Assembly (NCBI GenBank): GCA_963082875.1
Contig: OY720097.1
Location: 20,282,501 to 20,346,500, forward strand
DNA length: 64,000 bases
Source: Corella eumyota
Lineage: Eukaryota > Chordata > Ascidiacea > Phlebobranchia > Corellidae
Direction: 5' to 3'
Shown piece by piece: positions 46,566-57,900 of this stretch. The translations under genes were made by a program, and so were the position numbers. Each line of letters begins with the position of its first letter. The stretch's first letter is position 1. The notes below the pieces were generated by a model. The model did not search any database, was not told the DNA's origin, and saw only the letters and a list, made by a program, of their open reading frames with translations.

Positions 46566-47774
46566 AATTTTTTAGTTTTCTTTTAAATTAAATTAAAATC
46601 AATTCATGTTTTAAAAACTAAAACACTTGTTTCTTTTGTATGTTAATGTATAACTTTTTATGTGAAAATAAAATAGCGTCACAAAATTAAATATTTATTA
46701 ACAACAAATTTGTTGACAATGATAAAACACCATAAACAAAATTTAAATAAATTTGGTTAGTACTATATATTTTATTTTAACAAATTGATTTTTTAAATTA
46801 ATATTTAATTTAATTTAAAATATAAAAAATGATTGTTTACATATAATTTAAACGTTAAAACAAAAGTTGGTCTTACAAATTAAATAATAAAAAAAATACC
46901 TTAAAAACTTTAAAAAATATGTATACAAAAAGATAATGCACTAAAAATAAATTATTTTAAATATTGAAAAATTACAATATTGAAAAGTTTACGAAAATAA
47001 TTTCACAATGTATAACTTATAAAGCACCGTTTAAAAACATGAAAAACATTTTTAATTCTAATTTTAAACATAAGTAAAACTATAAATTTATGTTTTTTTA
47101 TACTTTGTATTTTTAATCAAACAAAATCAAAAAAAAAAAATTTAAACACATGATTATGGATAAAATAGAATCTTAGCGCAATTTAAAAAAAAAATCTACT
47201 AAAAAATGATTTCAATCTTACAAACTTAAAAAATAAAAAAACTTAAATTTTTAGGCTTGAATATTCAAAACCAAGATATAACATATTTATAGAAAACTTC
47301 GCAATTTTAAATAAACTTTGTTTCGTTTTACTTATGCATTTGCGAATGCCTTTTAATGCTATTAAATAGCACCCTAAGAAAGTTATACAATTCAAAAAAA
47401 AATTATATTTTAAACCATCACATAAAAACATAAAAATCTTAAACCTTCATTTTTATGCTTTACATTTAACATCAAGATTTACAAAATGTATTTATAAAAA
47501 ATTAGCATTTTTGAAACTTTTATGTTTTATTTTTTACTTAAGCATTAGCATTAATATCACCATTAAGTAACGAAAGAACTTCATTAACCAAAACTCCATT
47601 GTTTCCATTGTTGTCAGTCATCAATTTACATTGTCTTTCATTAATTGCATATTGAAAAAATAACTTTTTTGAAATTTTCTTTTGGTTTTTGCAACAAAAT
47701 AAAATAATAAAACACCATCAATGGATTACATCTAAAAAAAATTTAAACTTAATATTAAAATATGAAAAGTAATT

Positions 47775-47985
47775 TACTAAAATGGTGTTTAAATTTACAA
47801 ATAGTTTTAAAATTATTAGTTAAAACAATAGTTATTTCAGTATTTTACTAAAATGGTGTTTAATTTACAAATAGTTTTAAAATTATTAGTTAAAACAATA
47901 GTAATTTCAGTATTTTACTAAAATGGTGTTTAATTTACAAATAGTTTTAAAATTATTAGTTAAAACAATAGTAATTCATATTTAT
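47775..47985 (+). repeat. Three tandem copies of a 71-bp unit
   Basis: The unit begins tactaaaatggtgttt at about 47775, 47846 and 47916 and contains atttacaaatagttttaaaa and ttagttaaaacaatagt. The copies differ by only a few bases, so the amplification is recent. Confidence 0.8.
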
Positions 47986-48732
47986 GATTTTTGAAAATTT
48001 TTCTAAAGAATTTAAATTAATAAAAATTAACTGAATACCTATAAAATATTTTCCTAAATAACAAATCTATATTTAACTTCTTTAAATATGTAATCATTCT
48101 AACTTAATTTTTAAAAACATGCCTCTAAAACAAAAATTACTAATATTTATAATAGTTATTAAAATTAATAATTAATAAATATACGTTATTAATATTTATA
48201 ACAATTTCTTTAACCATATTAATTATCAGTTTTAAGTGTACTATATTTGATGTCATTAAAAATTACTTTAGTTACTTGAATATTACCTTATATCAATAAA
48301 ATGTTGCAATGTACTCTAAATAAGTGAAAGCTTTAGATATCAGAATTATTAAACAAAATAATAATTTTTTAAAATGTAAAAAATGGCTTTACACGCGGTT
48401 TTCACGTGACCAAGCTTATGTAAATAACTATGACGTCAAAAAATATAATATCGGGTTCAGATAAAAACTTACCTTTGTTAAACAACAGCTCAATGTAAAC
48501 TAAATCACGTTTTAGACACCATTATCCATAAACTTCTTTAACTTTTCTTTATCTTACTTCGTTATAGTTTTATTTGCCCTAATCAGTTGATAGTATCCAT
48601 TTTGCTACAAAGTATATTAAATACAGTTCCATCAACTTTTTTCAATATTAAAGTTATACGTTTTAGCTTATTTATAAATTTAAGGTTCATTATAAAAACC
48701 CTATAAAAATCATATATTATTAATTTTCTAGC

Positions 48733-48939
48733 CTATCCTTGCAATTTACAAAACCTACAACATGTATTATATTTAAAACTTCCGTTAACTTTGTGAACAA
48801 AGATTTCTTTATATAAAACTCCTATGTATCCTGGACAACGATTACTTTTAAATGAACAAGTGTCCGAATTGAGCCTTTTTCTTACAACACTTTGATGATT
48901 GAGGCAAGATACGCAAGCGTCCATTTGCCTTAAAACCAA
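48733..48939 (-). CDS. Possible Cys-rich terminal exon
   Basis: On the minus strand, after a plausible acceptor (ttggttttaag), the frame reads QMDACVSCLNHQSVVRKR, LNSDTCSFKSNRCPGYIGV and NTCCRFCKLQG before TAG. Seven cysteines in about 60 residues, ending CC-x-x-C, faintly recall VWC-type ends. A neighbouring minus-strand frame at 50501-50698 also contains SNRC-x-G. No upstream exon or homologue was recognised, so this may be chance. Confidence 0.2.
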   Translation of the reverse strand: MVLRQMDACVSCLNHQSVVRKRLNSDTCSFKSNRCPGYIGVLYKEIFVHKVNGSFKYNTCCRFCKLQG

Positions 48940-49204
48940 AAATATGTAAACAACACCGAATTTAACTTTATTGAAACTGATAATGTTTATTAGAGTACAA
49001 AAAAGCGTAAAATGACATTTTTTGTTGTTATGGTAAAATTAAAATATTTTTTATAATTTATTTAGAAATAATAAATACTATATTTTGAACGTTTATTACA
49101 ATATTCGTTAAAAGTATATCAAGTTTCAAATCTTTTAAAACTAATATGTTAAAAAAAAAATTATAAATTTTAATGAATATATTTAAGCAAAACTTTGTAA
49201 AGCC

Positions 49205-49315
49205 GGACTTAAGAGCAAATAATGTTGGATAAGGTCGGCTCGAACATAAAACCTTTTGGCTCGTAGTGCGGTGTGATTGTAAACCTTAACGCTCTATCCC
49301 CACCACGCGGAACTA
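49205..49315 (-). repeat. SINE-like fragment, family 2
   Basis: In reverse complement it reads gtggtggggatagagcgtta, then cgcactacgagccaaaaggt and atgttcgagccgaccttatc, matching the head of the repeat at 2396-2578. Confidence 0.5.
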
Positions 49316-49397
49316 AATTATAAATTATATTTCTACTTTTGCCAATTTTTAACAAAATACAAATTTTGTAAATTAAATACAAAAAAACATTTTTTAG

Positions 49398-49640
49398 TCC
49401 AGTAGTGTGGTATACTGGTCATAGCAGCAGACTACAAGCCATAAAATAAACAAAAAAAATGGCAAAAATTATTTAATAATTGTAGTGCACAACATATCAT
49501 CAAAGCATGCGGTTGAAAAACGTTTTTGAATCAAGCCGCACAAGCCAATGCCGCACTATTCGCCTTAGAGCTAGGCTTTTACGAATGGCTCGAACACATA
49601 ACAATATCACACCCCTCCCAATTATAATACAAAAAAGTCT
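49398..49640 (+). repeat. SINE-like element, family 2, with internal insertion
   Basis: gtggtatactggtcatagca and gcagactacaagcc match the head, and aatgccgcactattcgcct, gaatggctcgaacacataac match the body of the copy at 2396-2578. About 80 AT-rich bases are inserted between the two parts. Confidence 0.6.
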
Positions 49641-52600
49641 CCCCTTAAAATGATTTAAAAAAATAAACAATTTCAAGTTTGATGCAATACTATTCCTACT
49701 CATCGGGATTCGGCGTTAACCGATAGCTTCCTTCACCTAATTGTAAGCACAAACTTACCCAACAAAAAAACAAAAATGTTGCCCTAATATAAAAAAAGCA
49801 GGTTAGTAAAGCTTACGGTCGGAAATTGTTTAGCTAAAGTCACATCAAGGCCATTTTACCTGCCCTTCACCCAGGATTTTACAATAACGTCACCCAAATC
49901 TAATTTCTACATTGTTTAAATACCTCATAATTTTAAAGGTCACATGGAAAACAATTTGGCTGGTGGTAAAAAAATGTGTTATTCAACTACATACATGGTT
50001 AATTGGTGCTCAAGTTTGACCTTTTTGGCTTGCTAAAGTTTGACCTAATTAGTGCTTAAGTTCCAAAAATACAATGCCTATTTAAAAGTTTTAATTAAAC
50101 GCAAAATTTTTATTTCACTTACCATTTAACTTTCGACATTTGACATAAAGTCATGTCGTTTTCTTTTAATTATACTCATGTAACAAGATAGTTAAAGATG
50201 TGACATTAACGTGATAATTAGGTTAAAATTATTCGAATATTTTACAGATTAAGATTTTATTAACTATATTGTTTTTTACAAATTTTTAACAAAACCGAAA
50301 GCTCTTAATAGACGTGTATACAACCTTACCATTAAGGTTAACCGTATATATGTTTAAACCTTTACTACTATTTTGTTATAAGAAATATAAAATAAACATG
50401 AAATTTAGAAAGAAAACATTTGTAGGGTCGTATTGCAGACGCTTGTTTACACAATTCAATGCTTACGTTTAAAGTCGGTTTAATTTCGTGTTTATATAAA
50501 CTACATCGCGTTTTGAAGCGGTATAATCGATGACTTAAACAATTTACACGTAGACATGTAAATGTGCCCTTGACAACGATTAGAGGTCAATTCTAATTGC
50601 AAAAAATAAACAACGCAAATACTGTCATATGCATGCCTTAAGCCCAGGATATAAATATAATCGGTGTTAAGCAACGTTACGTTGCATAAAAGGGCCAAAA
50701 AATAATATGCTATATAATATAGTCCTTAAATATGTATTTTTGATTTAATTAATATTTTAAAATAAAGACTTTTAATTACTGATTATTTCTTGATAAATTG
50801 CAGCTTTAATTATAGCTTGTAAATTTTAAATTAAAGGTTATTAGTATTTATCATTATATCATGTATGCATTGCCAAACATTTATTATATCCCAAATATGT
50901 AAATCGTGATAGATTCTTATTTATTAAACTAATAACTTCGTTTTTATTATAAATTATTTCATTAACCTATACCCATAATACAAAACGTGATAGAATAATA
51001 ATTTTATTACAGACAAATACGGATTTTCATTATTTAATTAAATCACTTATTAATTCGGGTATTTTTGGCAACAATTTTACCAAACAGCAACTAAATATGA
51101 AAGTAGCTAAACTAAATATAAGCTTAGTTACTAATCTTAAGTTAACTATATCCTTAAGGCCATATATTATGGGTTACGCCCAAGAAAAAAATACGTTATT
51201 GGACACATTTATAAATTCAAATCACTTTAATTACAGAAATGTACAAAGTTAAATTTATTCAATTATATTATTTTTAGTTGTTCTATTTCGATAAGTATAT
51301 TAATACAATTTTCTTTAATTCTGTTGGTGTAATTTATTTAAACGCCGTATGTATTAACTAAAATTTTAAATAAAAATATTAAAATCTTATAATTTGGAAA
51401 GTTAAAAAAATGGTTTTATAAATATTCTTAATTAAGTTTTAAAAATTGAACTACAGTTTCATAAACAGCATAATTCTGTTTTAAACAAAGAAATATATCG
51501 TTTAGATAATTTTTTAATAAGTGTCTTAAAAAACGGTGTGCTTTTTTATACAGTACATCTAACTGTATTCGTAAAAATGAGACGGTTTGCGAGATTTGTA
51601 TTGTAAATATGATTTGATTTATTTCAATGCATTAACACTGCAGTTTTTTCCCACGTTTTACCATTAACTTATTACAAAACAACGTTCATTAAATAAGGAT
51701 TAAAAAATAAATTAACGCTAGAATGTCCAAATATTTGGTTAAAAAAACTAGCCTTAGCACGGATTAGTAGATTTTCATAATGATAACAATGTTGCTGTAA
51801 ATAAGAAAATAATTTTCGTGTATAAATTTTAATTAAGTAATTGATTTAAGAGTGGTACCTACTAGAGTACTGGTACCTAGGTATACCCAGAACCTAATAT
51901 TTTGTTTAATTTGTGTCTGTAAATATAAAAGCGAGCCTACAAACTGGTCAAACATGATTTTTTCGTTAAAATAATTTTTAATTGCATAAATAAAAATGCA
52001 ATGTCTATTGATTATGAAAATAAAACAAAATAATTAATTACTCGACCTTTAATGTTTCTATAATAAACTTTTGGCACAAGTTTGTTGTATAATTAAGGAA
52101 AAATTAGGTAATTAATATAAAGAACAATGATATATGTCTGTAAAGTGTTTAATAGTTACTCAGAAAAGGTTAAAAAATTTAACATTTTTTGACATATAAG
52201 TCTGATTCGAAACGAAATTAAAAAAACATGTTGTCGTAACGTGCCTTAACATATCGTTTACTAATAAACGTTTTTTTATTAATAAAATTATATCTAAATC
52301 ATGGCTATTGTAGCGTTAATGTAATATATTTAAAAACGTTTTTAAGCATAAAGATCGCGCGGAAAATTTTACGTTTTTTGCTTTTAAAACTTTTCATTAA
52401 GTTTGTCATGAAATTTAGTTTCTGTGAAATAGAAATAAAAATTATTTACCTGGCATGAAATAATTTTAAAAATTTAAATAGCTTTTAACCATTCATCGAC
52501 AAGTTAATATTAAGACAACAAAATATACTTAATCAAATGTTAAACCGATTAACCTTTTAAAATGCACTTAAACGAACTTAATCATTTTAACAAAAATATT

Positions 52601-53066
52601 TTAAGGTATTGAAATTTAATTTATTAAAAATAATTAGTTGACGCAAATCGTAAGTTTGGGAAATAAACGATTAATTTTTTTCACCGGTAAAAAAATGGTT
52701 TCGCAAAAAATTCTGACCATTAATTTTTATTTTAATCTTGGTAACCAATTAGTCTTTATTCGATGTTTGTTGTCTGAAAACAACTGCTAACGTCAGTCTA
52801 CGTAAATCTGGTTACACAAATTTAAAATTAGAATTACACCAATTGATTATATCTAAAATGTGATCTAAATACGTAATTCATCTCCAAATGCGTAAAATGT
52901 GGTCAGCTTACATAAAAGATTGGTTATTCACCTGTTTGTTGCTATCTTTACCATTGTTTTAAACTAAAAACGAACGACAAAATATTGTATTAATATAGAT
53001 CAAAACTGAGAAATTTTAATCTTTTAAATTGAGTAACAATTTAAAATTACATAAAAATTATTACTC

Positions 53067-53638
53067 ACAAAATAACGACTAGACTATTCATTGTCATAGT
53101 GTTAGTGTCGTGAACATATGAATGATTTTCCACTTATTTTAGGACAATTAAGAAGAAAAACTGATATAAATAAATCGAATATTTACAATTTTAATACAAC
53201 AGGATTAAATAATTTGAAATGACCTTATTTTGAAAGACATATTCGTGTAATTATCATTGTTATACTTTACGTGTTTGAAACATAGGTTAAAAACAATATT
53301 CGCATGTTTAGAGTTAGATAAATATTTACAAGTCAAATTGGTGCTACGTTATGATTTAACATAAGTCTTTAACACGTGGTTTCGGGGCGGGCAGTGTTAA
53401 GTCGATCCAAATACCCGAGCAATTATTTTACCAGGTCACATGACACGCCTTTTTTAAATCGTCAGTTCGTTTTTGATTGGTCAATTTTTTTTTCTTTTTT
53501 TCTTAGTTTTTAGACATTGTTTTTGATTGGAAGACGTGGCAAGAGTATTGGGTATATAAGACCGGTCATTTAGGCTATTTAGACATATCAGGTTTTTTGA
53601 ACCTTTACTACTTTAATAGCTAAGTTGGAAACTCAAGA
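53067..53638 (+). promoter_or_regulatory. Promoter and 5' UTR of the Ly6/sushi/VWA gene
   Basis: This whole block recurs at 63391-63856 in front of a second signal-peptide exon, so it is a duplicated promoter. It contains ttaacacgtggttt (E-box CACGTG), ggggcgggc (GC box), two ttttgattgg (inverted CCAAT) words, and a TATA box at 53553. Compared with the second copy it keeps about 105 extra bases between the two ttttgattgg words. Confidence 0.65.
53553..53560 (+). promoter_or_regulatory. TATA box of the Ly6/sushi/VWA gene
   Basis: TATATAAG lies 86 bases before the ATG; the duplicate at 63771 has the same sequence and the same 86-base distance. Transcription should start about 30 bases downstream, near ttaggctatttagacata. 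Confidence 0.7.
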
Positions 53639-54901
53639 ATGAAGTTCGCATTTGCTTTACTGGTTTTGGTGTCGTTGGGTTTATCAAGCGAAGGTAAATA
53701 CTTTTTTTTCTTTAAATATTCGAATAGCAAAAAGATATGTTTTTTTTTAATTATTACAATAAATTTTAATTTTATTTTTAGACAAAAAAATTTTAACTAA
53801 TATTTTTTATTATTTTTTTTTGATAGCTCTAAGATGTTGGACTTGCGAAAACCAAAGATCAAACGACGATTGTCTAGCTAACGGTGAAGTTCGACAATGC
53901 CAAGAAAATGAGGTATTTCCTTTATAATTTTAATTTTAAATCAAACCAAAATTTAAAAAAAAATATGTATAAATGTATAATAATTAATTGTAAGATAGGG
54001 CATTGCCAGTTTTAATTATTACAATTAAATATAAGTTAGTAAAAGAGTAACAAAAAAGAAATACTAAAAAAAAAAAACAATTTATTTTAATTCATGATTT
54101 CTTGATTTCCCTGTATCCTGAAGTTTAATAAGAAAGGTTGTAATAAACTTTCACAATATTACAGCAAGCTTGCCACAACGAAGTAAGAACTGACAACATT
54201 GGAATGCGAATCACCAAAAGATGTAAACAAGCACTTGCCTGCGAGAACAACTTTATTCAGGTAATTTTTAAATTTTTTTTTTTTTTTTTTTAAATTTTTT
54301 TCACCAATTACCATTTTTTGAATAATTTTCAAGTATTTTTCGTTTTTAAAATCAGCTGGTATTCCAAAAAGAAATATAGCTGCTATTTCGCGGTTTAAAC
54401 GTCTTAACCACATGATACTATAACCTTCTATAGCGGTTATGTTTGTTTATAATTTAACCGATTCTTGATTATCCGATATCACCGCAACGTAAACAAATAG
54501 CAGAATTCGAAAGCTCACAACTTGGATACCTTTAAAATTTAAATTTGCTGTTTTTAGACGCATAATAAAACCCTAGGTTGTATTTTAATAAATCGTATAT
54601 CATATTAGGTCTTTTAATCGTAATTTTTAAGTTTATTATTACTATTAAACGTAAAATAAATCACATATTAATACCTAAAATATTTGATAAATAATCTGGT
54701 GACGAAACTTCGCATGGTCAATGACTACGAAAATTAATGTTTTTAGCCAAATTTTAAAATAGACTTTTAAAACTACATTTTTATAGAACCCAAGAGCGGC
54801 CTGGTTTCCAACCCAATGTAACCCCAAAGTGCCACACACAGTTTGCCGATGCTGCTGCAACTTTGATGAATGTAATCGACCATCCCTCTTCTGCTTGGAC
54901 A
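53639..54901 (+). CDS. Exons 1-4: signal peptide and Ly6/uPAR domain
   Basis: Exons 53639-53693, 53827-53912, 54165-54260 and 54787-54901. Exon 1 encodes [18 protein letters not shown], a clear signal peptide. Exons 2-4 encode [35 protein letters not shown] and [18 protein letters not shown]. The LxCxxC start and the CCxxxxCN end are the Ly6/uPAR hallmark; ten or more cysteines support the three-finger fold. Splice phases are 1, 0, 0, 1. Confidence 0.88.
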
Positions 54902-57900
54902 GTAAGTTTACATTAATTACATGCTAACCTACGCTTATAAAAAGCCCTGTGGGTTTTTAAATGTTTGCAAAGCCACTGGAGCTATGTTAGATCCCATGGT
55001 TAAGCACCATGTTTAAAAATAACCCTTAAAACTTAGGGTAAGTGATTGTTAAAAAAATTAGTAAAATATAGCCCGATAAAAGAAGTACATTTTTTTATTT
55101 GTACGTCATTGCCCTTGTTTAGTAATTTACGTTTCACTAGGTTTTGTGCATGTTTTAGGCATGTTAAACGCGGTGTAAAAAGCCTTAATATTGTAAATTA
55201 ATCCTTAAAGTGTTGTACCCAGCCGTTAAACCAAAAAAATTTGTAACATTTGTCAAAACAGTTGACCTGTTGGTCTGGTTTCAAACGTTACAATTTAAGT
55301 CGTTAGGTTAAGCACGTACATGTAAATTATAACACATTTCATTTCCTATAATTAGGCTTTAACATGCCGGGCACATAAGATGGATTAAATATTTTAGCGC
55401 AATTAAGGTTTTGCTTTTCATTTCACGGAAATACGCCCGCGCAAAGAACTGTAAGGTGTGTCTGAAATTAACACTTATACCGCTTACATTAACATCTCAT
55501 TATAACGCTTTATTTCCATATATAAATTAATTCTGCTGGGTCGTGACAGACTGTGTAGGCGAGCAAGTAATTAACGAACTCAATTTTGAAATTTGTTTTT
55601 AATGGGCCATATTAGGATCGTTAGCCTAAGTTAACTTTTAACTGTTGGTACGGGCAAGTTAAACCCATTTTGAACTAATAATAACCAATCCAGTACAAAA
55701 TTAACTTGTTGACTAATTTTTAACTAGTCCTTGTACCTTTAATGGCAATTTTATCTACAGATTCGGTTATAAACTTATTTAGTCAGATTTTGGCTAACCT
55801 AGCCTTAGTATATCTAAATTTTCAAAATTAAAACTTTTACTTGAAACTTTATTTTGTTTTAGATATTCCAGATTGCGAACCAATAGGTATCCCAGCGAAC
55901 GGAGGACGAGATTGTGATTTCGACCGAGTTTTCACTGAGCCTGGGAGCGTTTGCACTTTCCGATGTAACGCAGGTAAATACTTGCACAATTTTTTGTCGA
56001 TTGGACTTACAGTTTTTTGATGTTGTTTGCTGTAGATAATAGTGAATATCTAGTGACTTTAGGCACACATTAACCTGTTATTAAAGTCGTTATTGATATT
56101 AAATAACCATCTCAAACGATTTTTTACACTTGTTTAATAGCGTTTAATGCTTATGCCTTTTATATGTTCTGTAACAAAAGTTTTCATTTTTTTAAAGGTT
56201 ATGAACTTGTCGGGTCACCTGTAAGCACGTGCGTTTTATCTGAGGACAACAGCACAGCAGCTTTCAGCAACCCAGTCCCAACTTGCAGACGTAAGTTTAA
56301 TCTAACTAACAAAATGAAACAGGCTTTATTATACCAGGTTTAAAATTTAATATAAAAATCAAAATAGATTCGGTATTTTAATATCATTTAGGCTTTAACA
56401 AAGTCTTTTTAAGTAGGGTAACATATAGCATAACATGGTTATACGCACATTTATAAGTGCCATTATCTTAACATATTGCCCTTTAAAGCAATTTAAAAGG
56501 TATTAAGTAAAATACTATCGTTTAATTTTTCTTATGATTTTAACAGCAACAACTTGCGATCCTCGCCAACGAAACCCAGTTAACGGCCGAGTTGATTGCT
56601 CAAACGGAAACATAATTGGAAGCCAATGTGAATTTACTTGTGGTCCTGGATTTTTCTTAAGAGGAGCCGATGTAGTCACTTGCAGTAAGTAAAGGGTTTC
56701 AACTTTTTAAATATCCCTATGTGGGACTATATGTTTAAAGAAGCGTTGTTTTTAGGCAAAAAACACATTTTTGCTAGCAAACATACACATAAAAATTAAA
56801 ATAATTTATTTTAATTTTTAGCTGAAGATAGACTGTGGTCAGCAGCGCCACCAACCTGTGTTCGAATTCGATGCCCACCACCACACGTTGCGCCAGCTAA
56901 CGGTGATGTCGATTGCTCCAACTCGAATTTCCTTAGCAGCCGATGCTCGTAAGTTAATACAATTTATCACCCCTTTTTAAGTTTAGAAATCGCAATGGTA
57001 TTAAACAAACGCAATATAAATAAAAATACTTAGGCCATCACATATCGTTAACTTTTTAAATAACAACTGCCTTTAGAAATAGTTTATTTTTCAAAGCACC
57101 TTTGTAATTTTAGATTCACTTGTGATGTTGGTTTTAACTTGGTTGGATCACCATTGTCAGTCTGTAATGATGATAACGATGGCGACGCACAAGGAGAATG
57201 GACTACCCCAGCACCAACTTGCCAACGTAAGTTTTATTAAAACATTAACCTAATCTTTAAAGTAAATCCAAATCTTTAGACCATTAAAAGACATGTAAGC
57301 TTGTAGTCGTATTTTATAGGTATTTACGTATAGCAAACCTCAACTAAGTCTTTTTTAAGAGCCTCTCATCATAATTCATTCCACAGCACTAGACAAAAAA
57401 CTCTTAACATTCACATATTTATTCTTCTATAGGAGTCACTTGCCCTGAACGAGTCGGACCACTTGATGGAGATGTCATCTGCACAGACGGAGTTTTCTTT
57501 GCCAGTGTTTGCACTTACACTTGCGACACAGGATTCGGTCTTGTTGGATCTATTCGATCTCGATGCCGAGCTGATGGAACTTGGTCTACCGATGTACCAA
57601 CTTGTCAACGTTAGTAAAGTCATATTAATATTTAATTAGACTTAAGAATAACCAAAGACTTCTCCTGTTAATTATTTATGCCTTTTATACTGTTTTTTTA
57701 TCATTTAAAATATGAAACTAATTATTAATGCCTGTTGAAACATAAAACCGTTTGAAATTGAATAAAATAGCTTTGATTGTTTGCAAAAACTAAGCTAAAG
57801 CTTTGTTTAAATGGTAATATAATAAAATATTAATTAAAATGTTTTTTATTTTTTTATCAGGAATCACATGTCTACCAGTCTTGGGTGATCCTGAATTCGG

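Larger units (their letters stand above)
46566..53066. other. Gene-poor AT-rich stretch
   Basis: Apart from the items listed separately, no gene, RNA gene or clear regulatory block was recognised across these 6.5 kb. A spot at 48380-48450 holds TTTTCACGTGACC and TATGACGTCAAA, of the same E-box and CRE classes as seen elsewhere. Long T/A runs and frequent stops in all frames argue against missed large exons; small exons could be overlooked. Confidence 0.5.
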
